Positions 11,640 through 25,824 of a stretch of DNA of 64,000 bases are shown piece after piece (the stretch's first letter is position 1; each line of letters opens with the position of its first letter). The notes under the pieces are model-generated. The model saw only the letters and a list, made by a program, of their open reading frames with translations, had not been told where the DNA came from and made no database searches. This stretch comes from Prunus persica (taxonomy: Eukaryota; Streptophyta; Magnoliopsida; Rosales; Rosaceae), in NCBI RefSeq assembly GCF_000346465.2, contig NC_034014.1, forward strand, positions 3,098,852 to 3,162,851, given 5' to 3'. The translations under genes were made by a program, and so were the position numbers.

Positions 11640-11890
11640 AATCATACATATGTGTATAGTACGAATATTGAACGTGAAATTTCTCAACTATAGTATGTGT
11701 ATAATATGATTCTAAGTTCTTTATATATGTATTAACTCTAGAAAAGTAAAAACTTATAAGGAAATAATAGAGACTTGGGTAATGATCTAAAAATAATAAA
11801 TAATGCTCTAAATTATCAATAAACAAAAATTGAAAAAAAGAATTGAAAAAATATCACAATATCTATTTATATTTTTTTTTATAAAAAAAA
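11640..11890 (+). repeat. Dispersed repeat, copy Y (uninterrupted)
   Basis: Diverged direct copy of 9300-9429 joined to 10573-10640. It is AT-rich and ends in a poly-T/A tract about 115 bp upstream of the MnSOD start codon. The two copies bracket palindrome cluster A and the possible transposon exon, so the pair could be remnants of terminal repeats of one older element or two independent insertions. Confidence 0.55.
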
Positions 11891-12007
11891 ATATATATAT
11901 AGATGTGCCACGTTATCGGGCTTACGTGTCGTGCACAAGTTTTTCCGATTAGAGGCTGTGGCCAGTGCAATTTTTCCACTCAGAGCTAGCGACCCTCATC
12001 TTTGAAA

Positions 12008-13690
12008 ATGGCGCTGGGAGCTGTGAGCAGGAGAGGCCTAGCAGGTCTAAGCAGAAATAGCGGGGGCTTAGGGTTAGGGTTAGGGCTTGTGACAGTCCGT
12101 GGATTGAAGACCTTCACGCTGCCCGACCTGTCTTACGACTATGGGGAACTGGAGCCCTACATTAGCGGAGAGATCATGCAGCTCCACCACCAGAAGCACC
12201 ACCAGACCTACGTCACCAACTTCAACAAAGCCCTCGAGCACCTTGACCAGGCCATGGCCAAAGGCCACTCCCCCACCATCGTCAAATTACAGAGCGCCAT
12301 CAAATTCAACGGCGGAGGTTCGCTCTTATTTCACTCAACCTTGTATTTGATATCTCTTTTATTATTTACTTATTAATTAATTAATTGATTAATTATGGGT
12401 ATTTTGATGTGGAAGGTCATATAAACCACTCTGTTTTCTGGAAAAATCTGACCCCTGTTCGAGTACGTTCATATTCCAAGTCCCAATTTTGTGTTGATTT
12501 TATTTGGGTTTAATATTTTGGCTTTCTTTTTCCTATTTTGAAATTGTATAATAAATTGTGATGGGCAGGAAGGAGGTGGTGAGCCTCCAAAGGATTCCTT
12601 AGCACGGGCAGTTGAGAATCAGTTTGGTTCCTTAGATTCCCTGATTCAGAAAGTGAATGTAGAAGGGGCTGCTTTGCAAGGTTCTGGTTGGGTGGTAGGT
12701 CCTTTTGCTGCTACTTTGCTTTGCTGTTTCTTCCATTCAAAGTTTTTTAATGGATTTTCGCAAAATGAGTAGACCCAACCCAAGTATTAAGATTTTATGT
12801 GTATTTCAATTGTTGATAGTGGCTTGCTCTTGACAAAGATCAGAAGAGGCTTTCTATTGAAACCACATTCAATCAGGTATAGTGTAGTTCACATGTGCTT
12901 TGCTATTCAATTGAAGTCTTTTCGTACATACACCATTTAGTTTTTTAGATGTGGAGATAAGTTTTATATCTATTGCTTTTTACATACTCATTGGTTCCCG
13001 CCAATAATTTAAAGGGTACTTTTAATGCGTTATTGTGCTGAAGCTAATTGATACACAGATGCCACACACTTTTAGTTCCATTGAATTTACTTCTCTTGAT
13101 GGTAAATTAGTATTCCAATTTCCAGGATGTGCGGCGTACTGTGTTGCCTAACTTAAACTTTATGTAGGATCCGCTTGTTGCCAAAGGATCAAGTTATGTT
13201 CCTCTCCTGGGGATAGATGTATGGGAACATGCTTACTACTTGCAGGTAAATTTGCTGTTTTTTGGTACTTTTGTTACCGGAATATGGCTGTTTCATAACT
13301 AGTTGACACTGAACAAAAGTGCTTGATTCAATAAGGTCTTTTAGATGCTTTGTTCCGATACTTGAGATACTGAAGGTGTGCTAGTAGTTTGATAAAATGG
13401 TAAAATATATGGTGGAATGACACCTGAAATTCATCTATACTTTGCTGTGATGTCTGAAACTGAATTTTTGATATACCCATATGGGATTTTATCAAGTTCA
13501 TGCTTTAAGCTATTTAGGCCTTGAACTGTCTGTCATGAATCATGATTCTTCATTATGAAATATACCTTAGCAACTTCAACTATTGACATCTGTGCAGTAC
13601 AAAAACGTGAGGCCAGATTATCTTAAGAACATATGGAAGGTTATTAACTGGAAATATGCAAGCGATGTGTATGAGAAAGAATGTCCTTGA
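12008..13690 (+). CDS. MSD1: Mn superoxide dismutase, mitochondrial (6 exons)
   Basis: Converts superoxide to O2 and H2O2 in the mitochondrial matrix as a Mn-dependent tetramer. Exons: 12008-12317, 12416-12462, 12569-12694, 12820-12876, 13168-13245, 13598-13690; 236 residues. The first ~33 residues are rich in Arg, Ser and Gly with no acid residues, as in a mitochondrial presequence; the mature protein begins near [12 protein letters not shown]. Manganese ligands by homology are H60 (MQLHHQKHH), the His in INHSVFW, and the Asp and His of [22 protein letters not shown] is the SOD signature before the C-terminal domain. The ATG at 12008 gives [10 protein letters not shown], the conserved start. 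The LGLGLGL stretch is encoded by three TTAGGG units. An MSD2-type paralogue is possible, because gene order (next to eS26) fits that locus in Arabidopsis from memory. Confidence 0.95.
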
Positions 13691-14520
13691 GGCAAAGCCA
13701 CAGCCCTGGTAAGTTGCAGGTAGGGTCTGTCCAGTCTGTGCAGGAATAATAGGCATCTGTTGATGGGAGTCCAAAACTTGTAATGAGACTTCCCGTCATT
13801 TTTGGTGATGCGTGGGGTATCAGCTTTCGCGAACTCGTTTCTTTTTTTCTTCTTTTTTCTGTGAATCTATTTTCCTCGTGTGTAATAAACCCTGTATAAC
13901 AAATGAATTATTTGTTTACTTAAGTTGACAATGGTGAAGCATGGAGCTCCATATTGTAGATCACGTTTCTTATTTTGATTTGTAATTATCTTTGCCCATG
14001 AATCACTTGTGAAACAGTTTGATGGTTTTGGTTTGGGCAATTTCGAGTTGAAAAGAAAGAGGGACATTCGAGCAATCCCAATTTCGAAAGGAGAAATTAT
14101 TACATGTGCCTTAGCAAAATCATACTTGAAATAAAATTAGAGATGGCGAAACGAAATTTCTTGAAACGATACGAATATGACAGACAAAATATTAGCAACC
14201 AAGAATTGAACAAAGTGAAAAATGTCAATAACAGTCTATCAATCATCTTCAGCTTGAACGTTCCCTATTACTTTTCTCCCTCGTATTTTAGTATTAAATC
14301 AATTATTTTCCCCTAAGAATTACAGACGAAGACCCAAAATGAAACTTTTGACCAAAAGAAAACAAAATCTTTTTAACCTTGAAAATATGAAGATAGTAAT
14401 TAAAAAATCATTATAAATATATTTAATAATAATAAAAATTGATCCCCCAAAAAAAGGAAAAAGAAAATGACAACAAACGGACTTTAGCGGACCCGGCCCG
14501 ACTGGATTGTAAGACCCCGC
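13691..14520. other. MnSOD 3' flank and eS26 upstream region
   Basis: About 200 bp of probable 3' UTR (AATAAA-like GTAATAAAC near 13883), then AT-rich spacer. Short open frames here have no recognisable product. Confidence 0.5.
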
Positions 14521-14521
14521 A

Positions 14522-14530
14522 AAACCCTAG
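14522..14530 (+). promoter_or_regulatory. Telo-box upstream of eS26
   Basis: AAACCCTAG matches the telo-box (AAACCCTA) found in promoters of plant ribosomal protein genes, where it drives expression in dividing cells. It lies about 130 bp upstream of the ATG and probably close to the transcription start. Confidence 0.65.
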
Positions 14531-14651
14531 TGCAAAGGCGCATATATATCGTCCTCTTGTATATATTAAACTCTGAAAGGCCGCCGAAGCATTAGCAGCA
14601 GAAAGCTCAGATCGAGACGGCTTAGGGTTCAGTTCTCGGAAATCAGTCACT

Positions 14652-16320
<1,669 letters not shown>

Positions 16321-18480
16321 AAAGACACAACACCTGCTGCTCTATTGCTTTGAGGATGTGCATTGAGGCTATTACTTTTGGCTGCTGCCTTTGCCATATT
16401 TCCATTTTATTGTTGAAAGCGTGTTTGACTCTGATTATGACTAATGTGTAGTATCTTGTTGAGTTTAATCTTATATGTCATAGTATCATCTTGTGCTAAG
16501 GTAATTGGAAAAGGTAGCAGGTGATTCAAAACCTGAGTGTTTTTTTTTTCAATGGCTGTAGTATGAAGTGATATTCTTACAAGTTTCCATCAATTTTATT
16601 CGTTTGAGCAATGGCTTTTAGCAAAGAACTTGACCTGGTTGTTGGGATGATCCTTGATCCGCTGCGACCGCCTGGTTTGATTACCTGAAAAGGTTGATGC
16701 ATGAAATGCTAAAAAAAGATTTGAAAAGAAATGAAACGCATATTATTCACGTACTTCAATTTTCTGTTATGATGGGTGCAAATAATTGGCACTGAATGTA
16801 AAGCAGATGATCTCATTTTCCCAGTTCTTACCTATTTTAACTTCATAATTTAGGTGGCTTTGGCATTGTTTACTGCTAGAGCTAATGGTAATGAAGATGT
16901 GATGCGTTAACATGCTTTTCAGCAGATTTTCGGTGGGCACTGTTGAATTCAGCTGGTTTTGCTTTGTCCTTCAAATTCCGTTAAGAAGGCAAAGCCAAAT
17001 ACCCCACTTCTAACGCTATGTTTGGCTTGACGCTTCCCTTAATATGCGCAGGATATCAACATTTTATAACTTATTTTTCTAATCTCACAAAATGATACAT
17101 CCTTTAACTCTGCATTGATTTCTTGCTTGAATTTCTTGAGTTATCCAATTTAATTCTAAGCACCAAACGTGATCAAATGAGACCTTGAATTTTATGAGTT
17201 AATCCAATTTAATTCTAATCACGTCAAATGGGATAAGGATGGCTGGCAATTGATAGTTGAAAGAGAGAAGGATGCAATGTGTTTTTTTTAATAGGTGGAC
17301 CGTGGGAGTAGGAATTGGATGCCAGGTCTACAAAGAGCCAGAGCAAACATGCATGTGTTGTTGTTGCGTCTGTAATCGGATGATGAAACTTTAAAAAAGA
17401 GGTCAAAAGTGATGATAACGAAAGCTGCTAAATATTCAAAGAAACCATGTGGTGTGTGTGCACTGCTTCCAAATCCACACATAATGTCATTATTTTCTTT
17501 GTGTTAGGATAGGAGAAGTGGTCTATCTAAACTGCTTGCTTGCCTAATGTTTGTGCCTTGCCTTGGTGTCTTGTTTTCTTTTGGTAAATAAGACTTGTTA
17601 GCTGTTGCCATGTATCTACATTTTTGCCCATTTGGGAGTCCTTTGTCATATCATTTTAGGTGGTTTTAGTAGACATAAATAGTTCTTTTAAGGATCTTTT
17701 CTATTGAGATGATCGATTATATACTAAACTTACACACACTACATAGATATTAGAATTCAAACCCATAACCTTCTTTAAAAGAATAATTACTCCAAACTAC
17801 TACACTAACACATAAATAGTTATAATAAACACTTACCCGTAAGCATAGTGGTTGTTGTGAAAGGAATATAATCTTGTCAAATCATAGTTAGGAAGAATGG
17901 AAATATTACCAAAATCAGCGGTAAAAAAATAAAACCAATAGGAAATGGATAACTCATAAATCCCTAGGGGATAAGGATCACCAAGGTTTGGAAAGCCAGC
18001 CAAAAACGACGACGTTTAAGTAGAGGACAGACCAGAAAGAACGTTTCTTTGCGTCAGAGTGTTGCGGTGTCGGTCTGGCGTAGAATTGCCGCGGCAAAAT
18101 AATGCGTTTTCCCTCGCGGCCTTGCGCTCGCATTGCGTCGCGTCGCTTTGCGGCAGAATTAAAAAAAAATTAAGAAGAAAAAAAGAAAAAAAGAAAAAAC
18201 GAAACAGAACAAGAGAAGAGAGAGGCTTTTTGCCGCTTTTGCGTTTGGGTTTGGGGGGTTTTCAAAAGGTTTTTCCTCAAGACACAAGCGAAACTGTTCT
18301 TCCCTTCCAAACATACCCTCTCTCTCTCTCTCTCTCCACCTCCTCTTTCTCTCTCCCTCCGTTAATCACTCCGTTTACGACGTCGTTTTCCCTCTCCTGC
18401 CCTGCGTCGTTCTTTCTCTTCAATTTCGTTTCTTGTTCTCTTTCTTCTCTCTCCCCTGCAATTTTGTCTTCATTGTTCAA
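16321..18480. other. Intergenic and 5' leader of the nucleotidyltransferase gene
   Basis: 3' UTR of eS26 to about 16600, then spacer without a recognisable gene. From about 18000 the sequence becomes GC- and CT-rich with two CGACG-type motifs (18003-18017 and 18374-18389). This looks like the core promoter and leader of the downstream gene; the leader stays open in the same frame as the gene but has no upstream ATG. Confidence 0.55.
18318..18337 (+). repeat. (CT)10 tract in 5' leader
   Basis: Short perfect CT tract in the CT-rich leader about 150 bp before the nucleotidyltransferase ATG. Such leaders are typical of plant genes with Y-patch core promoters. Confidence 0.85.
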
Positions 18481-18484
18481 TTTC

Positions 18485-20728
18485 ATGGCTCATCTTAAAG
18501 TCTGTTCGCCGCGGCCAAACGGTGACGTTTTTCGTGAAGATCGACCCTGCCCTTCGCCGCCATTCCCGTCATTGCCGACCTCCAATCCCGATCCCTCCGC
18601 CGTCAGCCCCGAGTCTTGGGCCACAGGCGAGGATGCAACCCGCGACATAGTCTCAAAGATTCAGCCCACTCTGGTGACCCACCAGGCGAGGAAGGAGGTT
18701 ATTCAATATGTACAGAGCCTCATCACATCTAACGTTGGATGTCAGGTAATTACAATTGTATCCAATTACATTTCTTTCATTTCCAGTTTTCAATCTTGGG
18801 TAGTGTTGGTTTTTGTATCATTTTTGCTCTAATGGCTGTTTGGGTGTAGCTGGTAATGCCCCATTTCATGTATGGTAACCGAGCTGTTACTTGTGATGTG
18901 TTTGGCCTTAGTTTTCTAACATAATGATTTCAAGAAGTGGAAATTGACTTTTTCTAGGAGCTCAAAGTATTAATACTTTGCACAAATAATTGGGTTTCTA
19001 TTTGGATCATAATTTTTTTAGAGGTCTGCATTGTTGATGGCTAAAATGAACCATATTGTCTTGAGCATTACTGGTGGGTTTTTTTAGATATTAACTTAAA
19101 AGTTGTATTTCCCATATTGATTGCCATTTAGTGATGTAATTGGTACTTGTGGAAAACTATGATGCAATATTATTTTCTAGTTCATTTTATTCGAGGAGCC
19201 AACATTACCAATGTTGTTTCTGAGCTTCTCCATTTCATTGATTTTCTTATAAGTGAAGTTTGAAATTTTGTATTGTTAATCTCACAGGTTTTTCCGTATG
19301 GGTCAGTTCCATTAAAAACATATCTTCCTGATGGAGATATTGATTTGACAGCATTCAGCAGTGCAAACATTGAGGAAAGCTTTGTAACTGATGTTCATGC
19401 TATCCTGAAGGGAGAGGAGAATAACGAAGCTGCTCAGCGTCTTGTGAAGGATGTCCATTGCATTGATGCCGAGGTTCTTCCCACCTCGATGCCTTAATTT
19501 TGTTTTGGGAAACATGTTCAATTCTATGTAGGACTATAGTTGGAGTCTTGCATGTAGGTATTATGTGGCAAATTTTATTTCATTTTTTTGGTTTGCATCA
19601 CCATACAATGCTACTATTATTTGTTTCTGTTCTTGTTATTCGTGATTTCTTGTTTCCTAGAATGTCAGATTCCTTTTTCGCGGTAATGTGTATTTGGCAG
19701 AATTTTGAGATTGATGTTTTTTGTTCTGACCAATTTTTTGCAGACTTACTGTGACCTTACCTGTAGTGCAGAATAAAATAGATATTGTAAGCCGGTTCGC
19801 AAATGTAGTTGTGTTGCTAAATGTTTTCAATTATTTAAAGTTTGGGGTTTTGATTGCAGGTCAAGCTTGTGAAATGCATTGTACAAAATATAGTAGTAGA
19901 TATATCCTTCAACCAGTTAGGAGGACTTTGTACACTGCGCTTTCTTGAACAGGTATGGTTGGTACTGTATAACTGAGTCAGATGACTCCATTCTTGTTCT
20001 AATAATTTATGTATGCTATTTCTGGTATGAAAGTTCACTCAAGTTTGATCATTTGGTCATATTTCTCATGTTTCTTGTTACACAGGTCGATCACTATATT
20101 GGCAAAGATCATCTTTTCAAACGCAGCATTATTCTGATAAAAGCCTGGTGCTACTATGAGAGTCGTATTCTTGGTGCTCATCATGGGTTGATTTCAACAT
20201 ATGCTTTGGAAACATTAATCCTATATATTTTCCATATTTTTCATTCTTCTCTAGATGGCCCCTTAACGGTGAGTCCTCACACAAATAAATTTTGAGTTCT
20301 ATAAGTTCAAGCATTTAATTATGTTTCACTTTTATAGGTCCTTTATAGATTTTTGGATTACTTCAGCAAATTTGATTGGGAGAACTACTGTATAAGTTTA
20401 AATGGACCAGTATGCAAATCGTCCCTGCCTGATATAGTGGGTAAGAGAAACACTTGTGTATGTTAAATGGCTCTATTTGTTTTTGTGTTCTCTCTCTCTC
20501 TCTCTCTCTCTCTCATACTCACTCACTTACACTGCAGCTGAGGTTCCCGAAAATGGGGGAGATGATCTACTGCTGAGTGAAGAATTTATTAGAAATTGTG
20601 TGGAAATGTTCTCTGTTCCATCGAAGTTGTGTGAGACAAACTTGCGATCTTTTCCCCTGAAGCATCTTAATATAATTGATCCACTAAAAGAGAATAACAA
20701 CCTTGGGCGTAGTGTCAATAGAGGTATG

Positions 20729-20793
<65 letters not shown>

Positions 20794-22161
20794 GTGGAGT
20801 TTTAGGGGAATACAATAACAAATAGCTAGATATGCTCTCTACTTTCTAGTGTGTATGTGTTGTCACTGGATAATGATTGATGGGTTTTCTACAGGTAGCT
20901 TCTATCGGATATGCAGTGCTTTTAAATATGGAGCTCGCAAGCTAGGTTGGATTCTTTCGTTACCAGGAGAAAGAATAGCAGATGAGCTGAACAAGTTTTT
21001 TGCAAACACTTTAGATAGGCATGGAAGCAACTGTCAGACTAATGATAAAAATGATGCCTTATCTGGAGGTCTTGAAGCTCTGAACATTTTGTTGGAGCTT
21101 GGTGGAGATTTTGACAATCACTGCTTGAACCTGCAATATGGTCCCTATTTCCCTGGGTCTGCTACATCACCTCCTTTATTACCAAGTCCTCCTTTGTCGC
21201 CTCAGCCATGGAAAGAGAATCCATGGGGAGTTACCTCTGAAGCTGTTCAGTTCCACCAGAATATTAATTCTCAAACTAACATAAATGGCGTTGCTTGGGG
21301 AGCACATGTGTACCATGCAAATGATTCCACTTTATCTGTTGCTGCTTTCAGAGGAGAGAAGAAGAAACCACGAGGGACAGGGACGTACATCCCCAATGCG
21401 GTAGTGGCTTTTCTGGTTCCTATAGAATCAATTTTTGGGGCTGCAATCCTGTAATCTTTATAATCACGGGCTTTATATTTTTGGGGTTTTTTATTTATAT
21501 TGTGTCATTCACAGCAGAGGACTACAGTCCCAGTTATTATGGTTTTCATAATCTCATGGTTATCTGCTTACAGTCTTTTCAGAGTTATCGTCCCTATAAG
21601 GATAGGTTCTTGCCTGGAAGGGGAAGGAAACAGGCACCAGGAACGTGTTTTCCATTGCAGAGACATGCTTTTAGTTATGGCTTTGCTGCAGCCCCTCAAG
21701 AGTCAATCTCACCGAGAGAATACAACCGCCAGCTCTCAGAAGCAGAGTACCCAGTTCTAGGTCGTGGAAACTCTGCAAAATCAGATTACCATCCACCTCA
21801 CCTTTCAATCTGGGAGTCTTTCCATGACGTTGGTTTGTCCAACTTGCCAGAGAAACCTGAGTGTAGATCCTTGTCCCCTCCATCATGGGAATCACACATT
21901 CCAGAAGTGGACAGACAATCAGAGTTATTCAGAGCCAATGAGGAGAGGTACTTGGATTTAGTAATTTAAAATTTTTCCTGCACAATGGCAACTGAAAATG
22001 GGCATGGTTAAGGAATAGCTCTTATTGTAAAGCTAAATCTCGCTTGCTTTTTTTTTCTCTTTAGGATTGAAGAGCAGTCATACCATCTGAAAAATGATGA
22101 CGATTTTCCCCCCCTCACCCCTCAAGTGCCTTTGAAGGAAGGATTATGCGTTGGAGAATGA
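18485..22161 (+). CDS. Nucleotidyltransferase, PAP/OAS1-type (9 exons)
   Basis: Member of the plant poly(A)-polymerase/OAS1-like nucleotidyltransferase family; the substrate of these proteins is poorly known (RNA 3'-end tailing is the family's general chemistry). Exons: 18485-18745, 19288-19473, 19860-19952, 20086-20268, 20338-20440, 20538-20723, 20895-21400, 21574-21947, 22065-22161; 662 residues, all phases consistent. The catalytic core is clear: G92-S93 in VFPYGSVPLKTYLPDGDIDL with metal ligands D104 and D106, and the third Asp at D163 in VVDISFNQLGG. The substrate-binding half has HLFKRSIILIKAWCYYES and HHGLISTYALETLILY. The C-terminal third is Pro/Ser-rich and probably disordered (PPLLPSPPLSPQPW; GRGRKQAPG) and ends with DDDFPPLTPQ. 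The start gives MAHLKVCSPRPNG. Confidence 0.88.
20490..20514 (+). repeat. (TC)12 tract in intron 5
   Basis: Pyrimidine tract just upstream of the intron 5 acceptor (CTGCAG at 20537) of the nucleotidyltransferase gene; it doubles as a polypyrimidine tract and may be length-polymorphic. Confidence 0.9.
20737..20787 (+). repeat. (CT)25 microsatellite in intron 6
   Basis: 51-bp CT tract beginning 14 bp after the intron 6 donor (GAG|GTATGC at 20723). One of the longest microsatellites in the window and a likely polymorphic marker. Confidence 0.9.
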
Positions 22162-22910
22162 AGACACTTATAATTGTAGATGCTAACACACTAGACTGAG
22201 CTTCTGATGAGACATCTTCCCCTGACTTCAACTCTTCTTGGGTTCCTGCGTTGTTTGTTGGTTCGATGTAGAATACATATGTTGTACATTCCAGTTCGCT
22301 TTTCATTTTCCGAATCGACACGCACATTTGTGTGCTTTGATTGGGTTGGGTGGATGATGTATATACAGGGTGAAGTTTGCCCCCCATTTCGCATTCCCTC
22401 CCAAAGTTTGGAGAGTTATAAACACAGTACTGAGAAGCCTCTGTTAGGCATATTTTCGGTTAGATACTGGTTAGTATACACATGATGAAATCTATACATG
22501 TAACAATGAAAATTTTGTTTATGTTAGAATCTTTTTTTCTTTTTTCTTTTTTGGGTCGAAGGTTATGTTGGATATCATAAAATTTTCGTTTGGTATAGAG
22601 TACTGTCTATTGAACTTGAGCAGCGGCACAGGCTGTGAGCCATATAGGAAACTCTGCTTGGGAAATAACCTACCTAGGCTATCACAAACCGGTATAGATC
22701 CCGTGACAGGCGAGTTTCTATCCCGTATTGACACCCGATGAACAAGATTGATGTAAATCCGCAAGTCAGGTGAGTGAGGAGAGAGAGAGAGAGACAAAAA
22801 AGTCTCCTGTGTTTAGACACCTGATTGAAGAACGTGAATACGCTTTGTGTCCCTGGCAGTTGGTTTGTTGGAGAGATAAGATGGAACTTGACAAGGCAGA
22901 TCATCAACAA
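22162..22910. other. 3' flank of nucleotidyltransferase gene
   Basis: Probable 3' UTR followed by short spacer up to the tRNA gene. A GA run lies at about 22778-22792. No coding signal. Confidence 0.5.
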
Positions 22911-22981
22911 GCACCAGTGGTCTAGTGGTAGAATAGTACCCTGCCACGGTACAGACCCGGGTTCGATTCCCGGCTGGTGCA
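22911..22981 (+). tRNA. tRNA-Gly (anticodon GCC)
   Basis: A 71-nt cloverleaf: acceptor stem GCACCAG pairs with CTGGTGC, A-box TGGTCTAGTGGT, anticodon loop CTGCCAC with anticodon GCC, B-box GGGTTCGATTCCC, discriminator A. It has no intron and no encoded CCA. A CAA motif sits a few bases upstream (CATCAACAA) and a T7 run follows at about 22993, matching plant Pol III initiation and termination. It is a bona fide nuclear tRNA gene, not a SINE. Confidence 0.96.
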
Positions 22982-23179
22982 TTTGATTTTCTTTTTTTAA
23001 TTACATCTGATTTTTATTTTTTTAATAAATTAAATGAGTAAGTACGTTTTATAATAGTTTATCACTCCATACTCCAACCACACGTCTGCCACCAACCAGA
23101 CCACGTGGAGATTGAAGTTTAATATAAGACAAAATAGAAATAAATGCATCATCATATAAATGTCCGTACTGATTGTGAC

Positions 23180-23614
23180 TAAGAGCATTTTCGGGAGAGT
23201 TTTCAAATTTTAGATAAATTTTAGCTAAAATAGCTAGAAAACGATTATAACAAATCACTTAAAAAGATGTTTCCCCCAGTTCTCTATTTAATTAATCTAA
23301 AATATATTATTATTATTTTTTCTTTTTTTTCTTCCTCTTTCTCTTGCAAATCAAATATATTAAAAAGAAAAGTAGAAACTCAATCCCACAAACCTCCCAA
23401 ATGTCTCTATCTCTCTTCTCTTTTTTCTCTCTCTTTCTCTCTCTTCAATTTGGCAAGCCTCCATTTCTCTCTCCTCTATGCTAGATGTAGAGAGCCAAAA
23501 GTTGGTTTTCCAAAATAGAGAGCCAAGTAGGGAGTCTGCTGGAAAGAAGATTTTCCTTCTTTTGAGTCAAAGTAGTTAAGGATGAGAGGGTAGGGAGTCT
23601 GCTAGAGATGCTCA
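23180..23614. mobile_element. MITE with TAAGAGCAT-type ends
   Basis: The left end TAAGAGCATTTTCGGGAGAG and the right end (reverse complement TGAGCATCTCTAGCAGACTC) make an imperfect inverted repeat. The interior begins TTTTCAAATTTTAGATAAAT, and no ORF is evident. Two copies of AGGGAGTCTGCT(G/A)GA near 23529 and 23592 lie at its right end. Confidence 0.5.
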
Positions 23615-23689
23615 ACCACTCAGATTATGACAAAATTGTGAAAATTGGAAAGAAACAAAATTAGTCTTAATTGGGGAGGCACTAAGGAC

Positions 23690-24110
23690 ATTTCTAGCGC
23701 TGAAGACTGGCCCGAGCAGAGGGGGCATGAGGCCCTAAGCACAGTTTTAGTAGGCTTCTACATCAAGGGCAAATGGTGGGGACCACCAACCTGAGCAAGC
23801 CCAAAGAAAAAACTAGCCCGAGCTCCTGCCCGAGGACGATGACGTCAGTGCATGGGATTCAAATTTTTTTAATCGTTGGCGCATGTTTGAAACTCTCGTG
23901 CCCTGATGCCAGCCCCTGGGGTTAGCCCTGCTTTTCGCCAAAGGCTACAAGCCACGTGTCACGTCCTAGTATCTCCAAACAAAAATTTTCCTTTAATTTA
24001 ACAGCTGCCATTTTTGTGTAAAATAATTTTAAAAAAATGAAAAAAAACTTTTCCAAAAATACCTGCCAAAATTTTAAAACTTGAATTTTTTTTGTAAAAA
24101 AAAAAAATTA
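23690..24110 (-). mobile_element. Harbinger-related non-autonomous fragment
   Basis: Read on the minus strand, this GC-rich block has the same order of motifs as the terminal 350 bp of the complete Harbinger element at 60060-60300: GACACGTGGC, then a GACGTCA motif, then GGGCTAG/GGGCTTG and GTTGGTGGTCCCCACC (GTTGGTGGGTCCCACACC in the full element). Ends and target duplication are not clear, so it is a diverged or truncated relative. Confidence 0.4.
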
Positions 24111-25770
24111 AAGTGAAAAGTTTATCATGACAATGAGTGAAAACACAACAAGCCTTTTGCAAGGACTGCCACTATTCAAAGCAACATTTTTGCTTGCAAT
24201 TAAACTTCAAATTCAATAAAATGTCTAAATTCATTTTATCTGTCTATTTCATTTCAATTTTCTTCCGCCTTTACATTACTCAAAAGTTTATAAATCACTT
24301 TAAATAAAACTATCAAAAATTTATCTGTGTCAATCTATCGTCATTGATTACGTATGATAAATCACAAAAGTATTTGTCAAGTAATCAAAACAAGATCTTC
24401 GGTATTTTTGTTATCCTAATTTTACTTTGTGTTGTTTGCACACGTAAGAAATTGAATATCTGTCAAATTAATCGGCAAAGTTCCCTAATTAACCTTCTAA
24501 GCTATAAGTTAACTATGTGTGTGCACTAGTTGCATATTTGAAACAATGACTGAGTTGACTATTTTGTTATTCGTAGTGCATGTATGTACATTGCAACTTG
24601 TTGAGTTGGATGACTATGAACATTAACTTATTTTATGGTAATTATTTTACTCTATGATTAGATTCGGCACAAACAAAAGCAAATAGCTCCAAAATGATAT
24701 TCACATGTTTTTTTATATTTAAATTTCATTTCAAAATTTACCCATTAGATGTGCTGACCTTGCATTATAAACCACCTAATTATGAATTATTTGTTTTAAT
24801 GCTGACCTTAATGCATACTTACTAGCTAGGGTTTTCAGATTTTATCTTGTTAATTATATAGTTCTATCAATACAAGTCTTTTCTGTTGTAATCCAGAGCA
24901 AATCAAACAGAGGGAGGCTGGCACGTATGCACATATGCACATATGCATGCCTGGTTTGGTCAACCAAATAAACTTTTATTTTCTTTATGGTATAAAAATA
25001 TTTGGTGATAAATCTTCACAGGCTTTGAAACAGCTCAATGAATTCATCTGGGACAGACAGAGGCAATGATTTTTTTAGAGGTCATTCATTCTTGGATGTG
25101 CTGAATAAAAGCCTTTTATATAAAGGTGGCCAAATATTAATATAAAGAAGAAGAAGAAATCAATAACAAAGAGAGGATAAGAATAAAATAAGTGGAGTGG
25201 AGGGACCCCAATGAAGAAGTGCATGAAAAGATCATTTGAAAGGATGATTGATTTGTCAACCCACTACTACTAAATACTTGGGAGAGATCCACAAATCCAT
25301 CTAATGTCAAGCCCATTATTCAGTAAGCATCAACAAAATTTTATGTATCAAAATTGACCAATTTTTTTTTCTATAAATCTTTATTGTTGTTTAGGATATG
25401 TCACTAAAACACTTGATTATTAGCTAATCAAAGTATGTTCATAGTTAATTAAAATGAAATACATGAAAGTATTTTTGAGTATGTGTAAAAAGTATTTACC
25501 TTCCGAGTATATAGAAGAACTTTAAACATCAGAAGAGGTTTCAAATTCAAATTTCTCTTCCTCTGCTGTCGGATAAGCCTAGTCAATTGTTTAATGATGA
25601 TACAGTATTCATGTAAGCCAAATTGGAAACCTATATTAAGCCCCAAAAGAGCAAAAAGCCAAAGTATTTGACGCAATAGCAAAACCCACCCAGACACGGC
25701 CTAAGCTATGTCGAGTAGGGACCACTGTTACATCTGTTGCTGTTCAGTCTAGTACTAACTGGTGTAGTTG
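24111..25770. other. Intergenic, no gene seen
   Basis: AT-rich spacer upstream of the WNK kinase promoter. GCACATATGCACATATGCATGC near 24929-24950 is a short purine-pyrimidine repeat. No open frame of convincing composition. Confidence 0.5.
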
Positions 25771-25775
25771 TGTTG

Positions 25776-25778
<3 letters not shown>

Positions 25779-25822
<44 letters not shown>
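25779..25822 (+). repeat. (CT)22 microsatellite upstream of WNK gene
   Basis: 44-bp CT tract about 330 bp before the small ORF at 26153 and 680 bp before the WNK start codon, probably in the promoter or leader. TATTTATTG follows it immediately. Confidence 0.9.

Positions 25823-25824
<2 letters not shown>

Noticed and set aside
12066..12090. Telomere-like (TTAGGG)3 run
   Set aside because: It lies inside the MnSOD presequence and codes for LGLGLGL; the plant telomere repeat is TTTAGGG. A chance coding pattern rather than an interstitial telomere.
18059..18484. Upstream extension of the nucleotidyltransferase frame
   Set aside because: In frame and open, but it has no ATG and is a CT-rich leader; homology begins at the ATG at 18485.
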